This document shows, piece by piece, positions 1 to 7,094 of a stretch of DNA of 27,295 nt. Made by a program: the position numbers and the translations under genes. The first letter of the stretch is position 1. Each line of letters starts with the position of its first letter. This stretch comes from Verrucomicrobiota bacterium (GTDB lineage Bacteria > Verrucomicrobiota > Verrucomicrobiia > Opitutales > Opitutaceae), in assembly GCA_023386835.1 (NCBI GenBank), contig JAEWIY010000122.1:1-27295 (forward strand). The letters run 5' to 3'. Below the pieces are notes generated by a model. It saw only the letters and a program-made list of their open reading frames with translations, did no database searches and was not told the origin of the DNA.

Positions 1-344
1 CCGAAGCCGCGGCCACCGCCACCGCCGCCGCCACCGAAGCCACGGCCGCCGCCGCCGCCACCACCGCCGCCGAAGCCGCGGCCGCCGCCCTCTTCCTTCG
101 GACGCGCTTCGTTAACCGTCAGCGCGCGACCTCCGAGGTCGACCCCGTTCATTTTCTCAGCGGCCAGCTTGGCCTCTTCCGGACTGCCCATGGTGACGAA
201 CGCAAAGCCGCGGGGGCGGCCGGTCATCTTGTCCATGGCGACGTAGACGTCTGTAACGCTACCGAACTGCCCGAACGCGTCGCGCAACTCATCCTCCGTG
301 GTTTTGAAGGACATGTTACCGACGTACAGTTTGGATGTGCTCAT
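1..344 (-). CDS. RRM-type glycine-rich RNA-binding protein (3' end cut by window)
   Basis: Single RNA-recognition-motif protein of the bacterial glycine-rich 'Rbp' type. Reading the minus strand from ATG at 344, the protein opens MSTSKLYVGNM, which contains the RNP2 motif LYVGNM. RNP1 follows as RGFAFVTM at about residues 46-53, and the RRM ends near residue 85. A tail of repeated RGFGGGG units then begins and runs off the left edge, so the C-terminus and stop codon are missing. Family knowledge: small RRM proteins of this kind bind single-stranded RNA in the cytoplasm, and in cyanobacteria they are often cold-responsive. Their targets in this lineage are not known to me. No strong Shine-Dalgarno sequence was seen before the ATG. 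The gene is preceded on its own strand by about 290 bases without a gene, leaving room for a long 5' UTR. The family call is secure; the role is not. Confidence 0.93.
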   Translation of the reverse strand, partial: MSTSKLYVGNMSFKTTEDELRDAFGQFGSVTDVYVAMDKMTGRPRGFAFVTMGSPEEAKLAAEKMNGVDLGGRALTVNEARPKEEGGGRGFGGGGGGGGGRGFGGGGGGGGRGF

Positions 345-638
345 TCTGATGAAGTCGTCGATCTCCGTCTGCTGCCAGTCCGTTCCCGACCATCGGGTTT
401 CGAATTGTCACTGAAGTCTTCCCTCAACTGACGATCCACCAGTGTCTGTCGCCTAACGTTGCTCTAACGATCCTCGTCCAAGCCATCCGTAAGCGCCTCA
501 AAAGCAAGGAAAATCGGGCCACCTCAGGGGCGTCATCATACTTGCCAAACCCGCCCTCCGCGCTCGGAAGACGCTCCCTTGCAGGCACCTTCCAGCACTT
601 TCCAACTCACCGTCCCAGTTGGGCCCGTGAGCGCATTC
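345..638. other. Gene-less upstream region of the RRM gene
   Basis: A stretch of about 294 bases between two minus-strand genes. It must hold the promoter and leader of the RRM gene and any 3' end of the S4-protein transcript. I see one small perfect hairpin (CCCGA, 3-base loop, TCGGG at 385-397), about 40-60 bases upstream of the RRM start. I see no T-tract terminator and no convincing sigma-70 hexamer pair. Reading frames crossing it look like GC-rich chance frames. Confidence 0.5.
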
Positions 639-1055
639 TTACGCCCCACCGGCGGATCGGAACAGCCGATCGAGCGACCGGCGCTCCCGCTTGGTCGGGC
701 GACCAGTGCCACGCTCCCGCGCCAGGAACTGGCCGATCCGGTTCTCCTGCGCTTTCGCAAATTCCTCAGGAGGAGTCGTCTCGATGCAAAACGTCGGCAC
801 CAGCCGTGCCCCCACTCGACTGGCCGGAAAACCCACGACGGTCAGCGTGCGCCGGACCAAACCCTGTTGAACGGTCACCTGGTCCCCCACGTGCACCTCT
901 CGCGCTGGTTTTGCCACCAGCCCGGCCACCGTCACACTCCCCGCGCGGCAGGCGGCCGCCGCCAACGTGCGCGTCTTGAACAGCCGGACCGACCACAACC
1001 AGCGGTCGAGCCGTGGCCACTCGTCATCTCCGGCCGCTTCCTCCCTCACGCCCAT
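639..1055 (-). CDS. S4-domain RNA-binding protein, Hsp15 (HslR)-like
   Basis: A 138-residue protein with an N-terminal S4 RNA-binding domain at about residues 15-60: RLDRWLWSVRLFKTRTLA, then the CRAGSVTVAG turn and the KPAREVHVGDQVTV strand. This is the pattern of the Hsp15/HslR family, which in E. coli recycles free 50S subunits carrying nascent chains. A basic C-terminal tail (GRPTKRERRSLDRLF) is also typical. I chose the ATG at 1055. The frame extends to a TTG at 1106, but that falls inside an inverted repeat and adds nothing conserved. A GTG four codons before the ATG is another possible start. It lies downstream of the DUF3016 gene on the same strand, about 100 bases away. Cotranscription is uncertain because of the hairpin in between. 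Confidence 0.88.
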   Translation of the reverse strand: MGVREEAAGDDEWPRLDRWLWSVRLFKTRTLAAAACRAGSVTVAGLVAKPAREVHVGDQVTVQQGLVRRTLTVVGFPASRVGARLVPTFCIETTPPEEFAKAQENRIGQFLARERGTGRPTKRERRSLDRLFRSAGGA

Positions 1056-1104
1056 AACGTTAACCACGAACCTGCACAAATCCGCCCGGCCGAGGGCGCG
1101 CTCC

Positions 1105-1128
1105 AACCCCTCACGTCAACGAGGGGTT
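1105..1128. repeat. 8-bp perfect inverted repeat, terminator-like without T-tract
   Basis: AACCCCTC (1105-1112) and GAGGGGTT (1121-1128) form a perfect 8-bp stem with an 8-base loop, between the DUF3016 stop and the S4-protein start. Neither strand continues into a T-run, so it is not a canonical intrinsic terminator. It may stabilise or process the DUF3016 mRNA 3' end or partly attenuate read-through into the S4 gene. Confidence 0.4.
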
Positions 1129-1155
1129 CGGTCGCGCGCCGCCGGAAAGTCCGTG

Positions 1156-1695
1156 TCATTTCTTCGCCGTGCGGGCGGTGCGGAGATCCCGCCGCAGCCA
1201 ATCGTCGAGCAGCGCCTTCTCGTGGCGCAGCGAGTCCGACGTCGGCAGACCCGTCGTCCGCATGTTGAACGCGAGGTCACGCAATTCGCGTTTCCCTTCG
1301 GCGACGACGGTCCCATTTGCGTCGAGCAGCTGATAGCTGAGGTCGATGCGCGGCGGGTAGATGTCCTTGATGATGCGAACGTCCTGCAGCTGCGGTGACC
1401 GCCACGGTTCAAAATCACCCGCCATGTCGATGTCGGTGATCGTCACCTTCAGCCGCTGACCGGGCTGTAGCCGCTTGCCCGCGGCCCGCTGTACGTGCTC
1501 CTTCAGCGTATTCAGATAGTGCTGCGCCACCTCCTTCTGGGCGGAGTACCGGTCTTTCACGTCGGTGAAGTTCTCCGGTTCGACGAACGTCACCTCCACG
1601 GTCGGTTCAGCAGAGGTGGATTGAGCGCCGGCCGTCCACGGCAGGCTGAAGCCCGCCACCAGGCCGACGGTCAGAAGTAGTTTCTTGGTAGTCAT
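1156..1695 (-). CDS. Exported DUF3016-family protein
   Basis: A 179-residue protein with a clear Sec signal peptide: MTTKK, then a hydrophobic core LLLTVGLVAGFSLPWTAGAQS, with likely cleavage after AGA or AQS near residue 25. The mature part contains the DUF3016 pattern: a VEVTFVEPENFTDVKD strand near the N-terminus, then LKVTITDIDMAGDFEPW, and PRIDLSYQLLDANGTVVAEGKRELRDLAF toward the C-terminus. DUF3016 proteins are periplasmic and of unknown function. The start is the first ATG and gives an intact signal peptide. It is transcribed divergently from the small membrane protein at 1815, with a shared upstream region of about 119 bases. Confidence 0.85.
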   Translation of the reverse strand: MTTKKLLLTVGLVAGFSLPWTAGAQSTSAEPTVEVTFVEPENFTDVKDRYSAQKEVAQHYLNTLKEHVQRAAGKRLQPGQRLKVTITDIDMAGDFEPWRSPQLQDVRIIKDIYPPRIDLSYQLLDANGTVVAEGKRELRDLAFNMRTTGLPTSDSLRHEKALLDDWLRRDLRTARTAKK

Positions 1696-1814
1696 AGCTG
1701 ATCGAGATGCGACCCGCTGGGGACTGAAATTGTTTCGTCGGCCATGGCGAATCCGTTTCGCAGACAGCTGCTTTGCATTTCGAGAGGTCCGCCCCTACCT
1801 TGCCGCCGACTGGG

Positions 1815-2087
1815 ATGTTTGCCAACTTGCTCCAACTTTTTCAGCGCCGTGAACCGGCCTCCTACGAGCGTGCCTTCATCAAGGAGGTGCGGATCCGGCG
1901 CCGCGTCGCCCGCAACCGTCGCTCGGAGCAGCTGCTGGCGGCCGGCTGGTTGCTGATCGCGCTGAAGACGTGGGCCATGTTCTGGATGGTCGACGCGTAC
2001 CACATGCCGTTTAACGCCTGGTGGATCGTCGCTCCCACCCTGGTCGCCGCCGCCGTCTGCACGTGGGTGTATGTGCGGCGCGAATAG
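1815..2087 (+). CDS. Small two-helix membrane protein, unknown function
   Basis: A 90-residue protein I do not recognise. Residues 1-38 are polar and very basic (VRIRRRVARNRRSEQ). Two hydrophobic helices follow at about 40-58 (LLAAGWLLIALKTWAMFWMV) and 66-86 (FNAWWIVAPTLVAAAVCTWVYV), and the protein ends RRE. The positive-inside rule puts both ends in the cytoplasm. I chose the ATG at 1815; the frame can be extended only to a TTG at 1773. The balance of a charged head and two clean membrane spans argues that this is a real gene rather than a chance frame. It sits alone between a divergent gene and the DUF5069-gluconokinase gene 66 bases downstream. Confidence 0.65.
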   Translation: MFANLLQLFQRREPASYERAFIKEVRIRRRVARNRRSEQLLAAGWLLIALKTWAMFWMVDAYHMPFNAWWIVAPTLVAAAVCTWVYVRRE

Positions 2088-2153
2088 CGCCGCACATCGG
2101 CGCAGGTCCGCATTGCACCGTTGGGGCGCGGCCGGTTGATTCCGCATACGCCC

Positions 2154-3098
2154 ATGCCCCACGTCCCCGGCCTCCGCAGCCCGTACGCCAAGATCGGTCG
2201 CCTCGTCTACTTCGGCCGCATGCTCGACAAGATCCGCCTGCGCGCCCGCGGCGCGCTGCCGACGGATTACCACGCGAACCTCGGGCGCGGGTTTGATGCA
2301 CGCACCTGCCGATTTCTCGGGATCCGTTACGAGGATCTGCTCGAACGCGTTCTGGCCGGGGGGGGAGACGAAGAGATCCTCGAGTGGGCGCACGCCCGCG
2401 GTCACCGCCGCAGTGATACCGATTGTGAGGTCTGGAATCAGTTTATGCTCAAGCGCGGGTGGCGCGACGACGGATCGGCCGACTTGCAGCAGCGTGTGCT
2501 CGCGCAAGGTTTCGCGGGCCGGACGATCGAGACCTTTTTCGACCTGATCGAATACGACGAAGGCCGCGATCCCGTCCGGCGGCGCGCGTGGGAATTGCGC
2601 CCGCCGCAGGTCGCCCTCGTCATGGGAGTCTCGGGCAGCGGCAAGTCCACCATCGGCCAGGCGCTCGCGGAGACGCTCGGCTGGCGTTTCGCCGATGCCG
2701 ATCAGTTTCACCCTGCGGCCAACATTGCCAAGATGCGCGATGGACAGCCGCTCACCGACACGGACCGCGGGCCGTGGCTGGAGGCGCTGGCCCGTTTTGT
2801 CGCCGAACAACTGCACATCGGCGAAAGCGCGGTGCTGGCCTGCTCCGCCCTCAAGGCGCGTTACCGCGAGATCCTGATGGTTGATCCCGATAGCGTGTTG
2901 CTCATCTACTTGAAGGGCAGCCGCGAGTTGCTGATGCAACGGCTCGGAAATCGCCGCGGCCACTTTATGCCGGCGACCTTGCTGGACTCGCAACTGGCCG
3001 ACCTGGAGGAGCCCAGCCCGGAAAACGCGCTGGTTTGCGACATTGCCGAGTCGCCGGAAAAGATTGTGGCACAACTTCGAGCGGCGCTCGAAGGTTGA
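2154..3098 (+). CDS. DUF5069-gluconokinase fusion protein
   Basis: A 314-residue two-domain protein. Residues about 7-140 match DUF5069: RSPYAKIGRLVYFGRMLDK, then LPTDYHANLGRGFDARTCRFL, DEEILEWAHARG and EVWNQFMLKRGWRD. Residues about 152-314 are a complete gluconokinase of the GntK type. They carry the P-loop GVSGSGKST at 158-166, then GWRFADADQFHP, AKMRDGQPLTDTDRGPWLEAL, and an ACSALKARYRE motif. GntK phosphorylates D-gluconate with ATP to 6-phosphogluconate in the cytoplasm. The function of DUF5069 is unknown. The ATG at 2154 puts the conserved domain seven residues in; an upstream in-frame start at 2121 is less likely. Six bases separate its stop from the penicillin-acylase-type gene, so the two are probably cotranscribed. 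Both domains look intact with no frameshift between them. Confidence 0.92.
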   Translation: MPHVPGLRSPYAKIGRLVYFGRMLDKIRLRARGALPTDYHANLGRGFDARTCRFLGIRYEDLLERVLAGGGDEEILEWAHARGHRRSDTDCEVWNQFMLKRGWRDDGSADLQQRVLAQGFAGRTIETFFDLIEYDEGRDPVRRRAWELRPPQVALVMGVSGSGKSTIGQALAETLGWRFADADQFHPAANIAKMRDGQPLTDTDRGPWLEALARFVAEQLHIGESAVLACSALKARYREILMVDPDSVLLIYLKGSRELLMQRLGNRRGHFMPATLLDSQLADLEEPSPENALVCDIAESPEKIVAQLRAALEG

Positions 3099-3104
3099 GC
3101 CGCG

Positions 3105-5513
3105 ATGAGAGCACGACGCGTTGTCCGCCTGTCCCTGTTTGTCGCCAGCGGCGTGGTGCTGCTGGCGCTCGCTGGTTTTTGGTGGGCCTGGCACCAGCTC
3201 GAGGCGAGTTTGCCGGCACTCGACGGTGAACAGCCGCTGCGCGCGCTGCGCCAGCCGGCCCAAATCCATCGCGACGACCGCGGCGTGGTGCAGATCGTGG
3301 CGGCGTCGCCCCAGGACGCCGCGGCGGCGTTGGGATTCGCGCACAGCCAGGACCGGTTTTTCCAGATGGATGTGCTGCGGCGCCGCGCCGCAGGTGAACT
3401 GGCGGCCCTGCTGGGCGCCTCCGTCGTCGATCTCGACCGCTCGTCCCGAGCGCATGGGTTTCGTGATCTCGCAAAGATCGTCCTGAGCCGCGAACCTGCC
3501 GATCGGCAGCAGCTGCTCACCGCCTACACCGAAGGCGTCAACGCCGGTCTGCAGTCGCTGCCGCAACGCCCGTGGGAGTACCGGTTGCTGCGCACCGATC
3601 CGGGTCCGTGGACGGCGGAAGACTGTTTCCTCGTCCTCTACGCAATGGCGCTGGATCTCCAGGACTCCACCGGCGAGTTCGACCTCACCCTCGCCGCGGT
3701 GCGGGATGTGTTCGGTCTTCGGGCCGTCGACTTCTTCAATCCTCCGGTTGGCCCGGCCGACGGCGCGCTCGACGGAACGAAAGCTCCGCTCGCGGAGCCG
3801 CCCGGGCCGCGCGTGATCAACCTGCGCGCGCGGCCGGCGCCCACTTCTCCGGCGGCGTATTCACCTTCTGATGACATCGAGCGCCCGGTTTTCGGCTCCA
3901 ACGGATTCGCGGTCGCCGGCAGCCGCACGACCCATGGGGGCGGTTTGCTCGCGGGCGATCCGCACTTGAGCCTGCGTCTGCCGAACACGTGGTACCAAGC
4001 CGAGCTGACCTACCCGGGTCCGAACGGAACGACTCGTCTCGTTGGCGCCACACTTCCCGGCGCCCCGACGATCATCATCGGCAGCAACGGGCACGTCGCC
4101 TGGACCCTGACCAACGCCTACATCGATACCGGTGACTTGGTCCTGCTCGATCGCGATCAGGTGGCGCAGGATCATCTCTACTACGAGGGAGCCCGCCCGC
4201 GGGAATTCGAACGGCGCACCGCGACGATCGAAGTCAAAGACGGGGAGCCGGTGACCTTGGAATCCACCTGGACGCACTGGGGTCCCGTGATCCGCGCGAC
4301 CGACCGCGGCAAACCGATCGCTCACAAGTGGACGATGCATGATCCCGCGGCAGCGAACTTCGCCTTCCTGGACTTGGCCAACGCGCGCACGGTCGACGAA
4401 GCCGTCGCGATCGCGCACCGCAGTGGCATCCCTCCACAAAACCTGATCGTGGCCGACGCCGCGGGGCAGATCGCGTGGACCATCGCCGGTCGAATTCCCA
4501 AGCGCTTCGGTTTCGACGGCCGCTTCCCCGTGTCATGGACTTTTGGTGACCGCGGCTGGAGCGGCTACCTGGAGTCCGCGGAAATCCCGGTCGTGCGCGC
4601 GCCGGCGAACGGCGCCCTCTGGTCGGCCAATCAACGTCATCTCGGCGGCGCGGCCTTTGAGCAGCTCGGCGAGAGCGGGCTTTACGAGGGGCATCGTAGC
4701 AACCGGATCGAGGCCGCGTTGGCGGAACTCAACGGTCCCGTGACCGCAGATGATCTGCTCGCCGTGCAACTGGACGTGCAGGCGGACTGGCTCGCGCCTT
4801 GGCGCGAGCGGTTGCTCGGGGCGCTCGACGAGACCGCAACATCCGGCCGCGCCGACCGCGCTCATTTTCGGCGGCTGGTCGCGGGACCGGACGCTCTGCA
4901 CGCACGGCCCAATTCCGTCGGTTATCGCCTGCTGCGCGCCTGGTACGACCAGGTCAAACGGCTCACGCTCGAACCAATCTTTGCCGGGTGCGTCGAGCGA
5001 TATCCAACCTTCAACTACCGGATGCTGCGGACCGATGCCGCCTTGGCGGCGTTGCATGACCAGGAACCGGAGCACCTGCTGGCCGCCACGTATTCAACCT
5101 GGAATGACCTTCGCCTGGCCGCGGTCGATGTCGTGCTGGAGCGTCTGCGCGAGGATAACGTGAAGCTGGAGCAGGCCACATGGGGCGACCGCAACCGCGC
5201 GGCGATCCGGCATCCGCTCAGCCACGCGTTTCCTGGTTTCCTGGCGCAGATTTTCAACGTTCCGCCCGATCCGCTGGCAGGCGATCAGGGGGTGCCGCGC
5301 GTGCAGCGTCCGTCTTTCGGCGCCTCGCTGCGGCTGGTGGTCGCGCCCGGCCGCGAAGACGAAGGCTATTTTCAGATGCCGGGCGGACAAAGTGGCCACC
5401 CGCTCTCGCCGTTTTATCGCGCCGGTCACGCGGAGTGGGCCCAAGGCGAACCCCGCCCGCTCCGCCCCGGGCCGGTCGTTCATACGACTACGCTCCAGCC
5501 GACGGGCGAATAA
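3105..5513 (+). CDS. Penicillin acylase family Ntn-hydrolase, membrane-anchored or exported
   Basis: An 802-residue precursor of the penicillin amidase (S45) family, the usual length. The N-terminus has a basic patch and one hydrophobic helix (about residues 7-29), so the enzyme is exported or anchored in the inner membrane. The alpha-chain region has LGFAHSQDRFFQMDVLRRRAAGEL. The autoproteolysis site is FGSNGFAVAG: Ser265 would become the N-terminal nucleophile of the beta chain. The segments GAPTIIIGSNGHVAWTLTNA and WSANQRHLGG follow, and Asn509 in the latter is about 245 residues into the beta chain, near the position of the catalytic Asn of E. coli penicillin G acylase (beta 241). The C-terminus has the GGQSGHPLSPFY motif. 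Substrates in the family range from beta-lactams to acyl-homoserine lactones and other N-acyl compounds; sequence alone does not say which. A GAAGG lies about 10 bases before the ATG. Confidence 0.95.
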   Translation: MRARRVVRLSLFVASGVVLLALAGFWWAWHQLEASLPALDGEQPLRALRQPAQIHRDDRGVVQIVAASPQDAAAALGFAHSQDRFFQMDVLRRRAAGELAALLGASVVDLDRSSRAHGFRDLAKIVLSREPADRQQLLTAYTEGVNAGLQSLPQRPWEYRLLRTDPGPWTAEDCFLVLYAMALDLQDSTGEFDLTLAAVRDVFGLRAVDFFNPPVGPADGALDGTKAPLAEPPGPRVINLRARPAPTSPAAYSPSDDIERPVFGSNGFAVAGSRTTHGGGLLAGDPHLSLRLPNTWYQAELTYPGPNGTTRLVGATLPGAPTIIIGSNGHVAWTLTNAYIDTGDLVLLDRDQVAQDHLYYEGARPREFERRTATIEVKDGEPVTLESTWTHWGPVIRATDRGKPIAHKWTMHDPAAANFAFLDLANARTVDEAVAIAHRSGIPPQNLIVADAAGQIAWTIAGRIPKRFGFDGRFPVSWTFGDRGWSGYLESAEIPVVRAPANGALWSANQRHLGGAAFEQLGESGLYEGHRSNRIEAALAELNGPVTADDLLAVQLDVQADWLAPWRERLLGALDETATSGRADRAHFRRLVAGPDALHARPNSVGYRLLRAWYDQVKRLTLEPIFAGCVERYPTFNYRMLRTDAALAALHDQEPEHLLAATYSTWNDLRLAAVDVVLERLREDNVKLEQATWGDRNRAAIRHPLSHAFPGFLAQIFNVPPDPLAGDQGVPRVQRPSFGASLRLVVAPGREDEGYFQMPGGQSGHPLSPFYRAGHAEWAQGEPRPLRPGPVVHTTTLQPTGE

Positions 5514-5614
5514 CCGCGCTGGCCTCGTCTGCGCTTCTGCTCGCGCCGCGCGAAAACGCATTTGCGATTGGCCGCCGGCGCGAGTGTGCTCCGGCCGCCG
5601 CACATGGGTTGTGC

Positions 5615-6331
5615 ATGACCACTCTCAAGCCCAACAAGAAGAACCTGACCGTCTTTCTTGGCGCCGCGCGCTTCGATGTGAAGCACCTCGTCGGCAACGC
5701 CTACCTGGCGGAGTCGATCTTCGAGAAATCCGAAGGGCGTTTCCTCTGTTATCTGCCGCAGGACGCCGCCGCGCACGGCCGGGATTCCCGCGCCGCGCGA
5801 GATCGTGACATTCGCGCCCTGCTGGCGGCCGACCTGGCGTTGTTCTCCTTCGAAGGCCCGGAAGTCGACAGCGGCACCGTCGCCGAATTCATGCTCGCCA
5901 AGGCGGCCGACATCCCCGCGGTTGTCCTGCGCACGGATCTGCGAAGCGGGGGTGATCAACTGGCTCCGCGGCGCGACCCGTGGAACGCGATGCTGAGTTT
6001 CTATCCGCGCACCGTGGTGGTGCGCGTGCAGACCCTGACCGACTACCGCACCCTGCAGCGCAAACGGCTCCGCACCGTGCCTGACGACGTCATCCGCCTC
6101 GCGGGACAACACGCCTCCGCCACCGCCGCGATCCTGTCGGACCGTCTGGCTGAGCGCGTCGTGAACGCGCTGGATCGTGTCCGCCGCCAGCCACCGCAAA
6201 TGCCACGCCACCTGCGCCAGGAGGTGTACGAATGGCTCGCGCTCATGCCCGGGTTGCGCGGCAAAGCCAAAGCCCTGCGCAAGGAGTTCGAGGACGTGCT
6301 CTCGCGCAAAGTGAAACGCGATCTGCTGTGA
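5615..6331 (+). CDS. Nucleoside 2-deoxyribosyltransferase-like protein
   Basis: A 238-residue protein. Residues about 11-110 fit the nucleoside 2-deoxyribosyltransferase fold: LTVFLGAARFD at the start, IRALLAADLALFSFEGPEVDSGTVAEFMLAKA in the middle, and IPAVVLRTDLR after. The DSGTxxE motif (D85-E91) supplies the Glu that is the nucleophile in NDT enzymes, which exchange or release bases from 2'-deoxynucleosides. The C-terminal 110 residues are basic and helical and are not part of the classic enzyme. The frame is open for another 435 bases upstream, but this overlaps the penicillin-acylase gene; I place the start at the ATG after the intergenic gap. The gene precedes upp by 93 bases, which suggests a shared role in base salvage. 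It could also be a hydrolase acting on other N-glycosides. Confidence 0.75.
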   Translation: MTTLKPNKKNLTVFLGAARFDVKHLVGNAYLAESIFEKSEGRFLCYLPQDAAAHGRDSRAARDRDIRALLAADLALFSFEGPEVDSGTVAEFMLAKAADIPAVVLRTDLRSGGDQLAPRRDPWNAMLSFYPRTVVVRVQTLTDYRTLQRKRLRTVPDDVIRLAGQHASATAAILSDRLAERVVNALDRVRRQPPQMPRHLRQEVYEWLALMPGLRGKAKALRKEFEDVLSRKVKRDLL

Positions 6332-6424
6332 ACCCGCAGCCCCACTCCAGGTTCGCGAAGCTCCTCTCGTCCCCGCCGCGACGGCGGTGGCCGATCGCCG
6401 CCCGCTCCTGATGCCCCGATTCCC

Positions 6425-7039
6425 ATGGTCACGCTTCTTTCGCACCCGCTCGCCGCCCACATCCTGACCCACCTGCGCGACCGCACGACCAAACCGGCGA
6501 CGTTTCGCACCCTGAGCCAGCAAATCGGCATCCTGCTCGCGCTCGAAGCCACGCGCGACATGCCGGTCCGCACGCTGCCGATCCAGACGCCGCTCGAGCC
6601 GTTTGAGGGCGCAACACTCGCCAAGGGGCTCGCGGTTGTGCCGATCCTGCGCGCGGGGCTCGGCATGCTGGCGCCCTACACGGACCTGTTTCCCGACGTC
6701 AGCGTGGGCTACGTGGGCTTGGAACGCGATCACACGACCGCCATCGCCCGCACCTACTACTGCAAGTTGCCCCCGGTCGAAAATCGCCGGGTCCTCTGCG
6801 TCGACCCCATGCTGGCGACCGGCGGATCCGCCGTGCAGGCGCTGACCATGCTGAAGGAGGCCGGCGCCACTGACCTCCGGCTGGTCTGCATCGTGAGTGC
6901 GCCGGAAGGCGTCGCCATCGTGGAAGAGGCTCACCCGGACGTGCCCATCATCACGGCGGCCATTGACCGTGAGTTAAACCCGAGCCGGTACATCATGCCG
7001 GGATTGGGTGATTTTGGGGATCGCCTCTACGGCACCTGA
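6425..7039 (+). CDS. upp: Uracil phosphoribosyltransferase
   Basis: A 204-residue protein, close to the usual 208 of UPRTase, which makes UMP from uracil and PRPP in the cytoplasm. Visible motifs are the GLAVVPILRAGLGM segment (about 68-81), the PRPP-binding loop VDPMLATGGSA (126-136), and the uracil-binding C-terminus YIMPGLGDFGDRLYGT (189-204). The start gives a standard N-terminus (VTLLSHPLAAHILTHLRD). The upstream gene encodes a deoxyribosyltransferase-like protein that could supply free base. The downstream DUF748 gene is 55 bases away and may have its own promoter. Confidence 0.97.
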   Translation: MVTLLSHPLAAHILTHLRDRTTKPATFRTLSQQIGILLALEATRDMPVRTLPIQTPLEPFEGATLAKGLAVVPILRAGLGMLAPYTDLFPDVSVGYVGLERDHTTAIARTYYCKLPPVENRRVLCVDPMLATGGSAVQALTMLKEAGATDLRLVCIVSAPEGVAIVEEAHPDVPIITAAIDRELNPSRYIMPGLGDFGDRLYGT

Positions 7040-7063
7040 GCCGGCTCCGACCGCGCCGCGCGC

Positions 7064-7091
7064 TTGCGGCGGAGTGCGTTGCGTCTAGGCT
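7064..7091 (+). promoter_or_regulatory. Possible sigma-70-type promoter before the DUF748 gene
   Basis: TTGCGG (7064-7069) and TAGGCT (7086-7091) are spaced by 16 bases and end just before the GTG start of the DUF748 gene. The match to -35/-10 consensus is only partial, and the very short leader would make the mRNA nearly leaderless. Offered as a candidate only. Confidence 0.3.
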
Positions 7092-7094
7092 GCG

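Noticed and set aside
1..95. Short repeated GC-rich units at the left edge, considered as a DNA repeat array
   Set aside because: They are codons of the glycine-rich tail of the RRM protein, not a CRISPR or intergenic repeat.
1692..3566. 624-residue minus-strand open frame across the small membrane protein and DUF5069-gluconokinase genes
   Set aside because: It is antisense to a well-recognised kinase and acylase; its composition (Arg-, Gln-, His-rich, no domain) is that of a chance frame in GC-rich DNA.
5180..5614. 145-codon N-terminal extension of the deoxyribosyltransferase-like gene
   Set aside because: It overlaps the conserved C-terminus of the penicillin-acylase gene in another frame and is Arg/Pro/Ala-rich without family similarity; a good ATG lies at 5615.
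6373..6387. CCGCCG-CGA-CGGCGG inverted repeat between the deoxyribosyltransferase-like gene and upp
   Set aside because: Short GC stem with no T-run; expected by chance at this GC content, and termination here is not supported.
5480..6934. 484-residue minus-strand open frame opposite the deoxyribosyltransferase-like gene and upp
   Set aside because: Both plus-strand genes are recognised families; the antisense frame has no recognisable domain.
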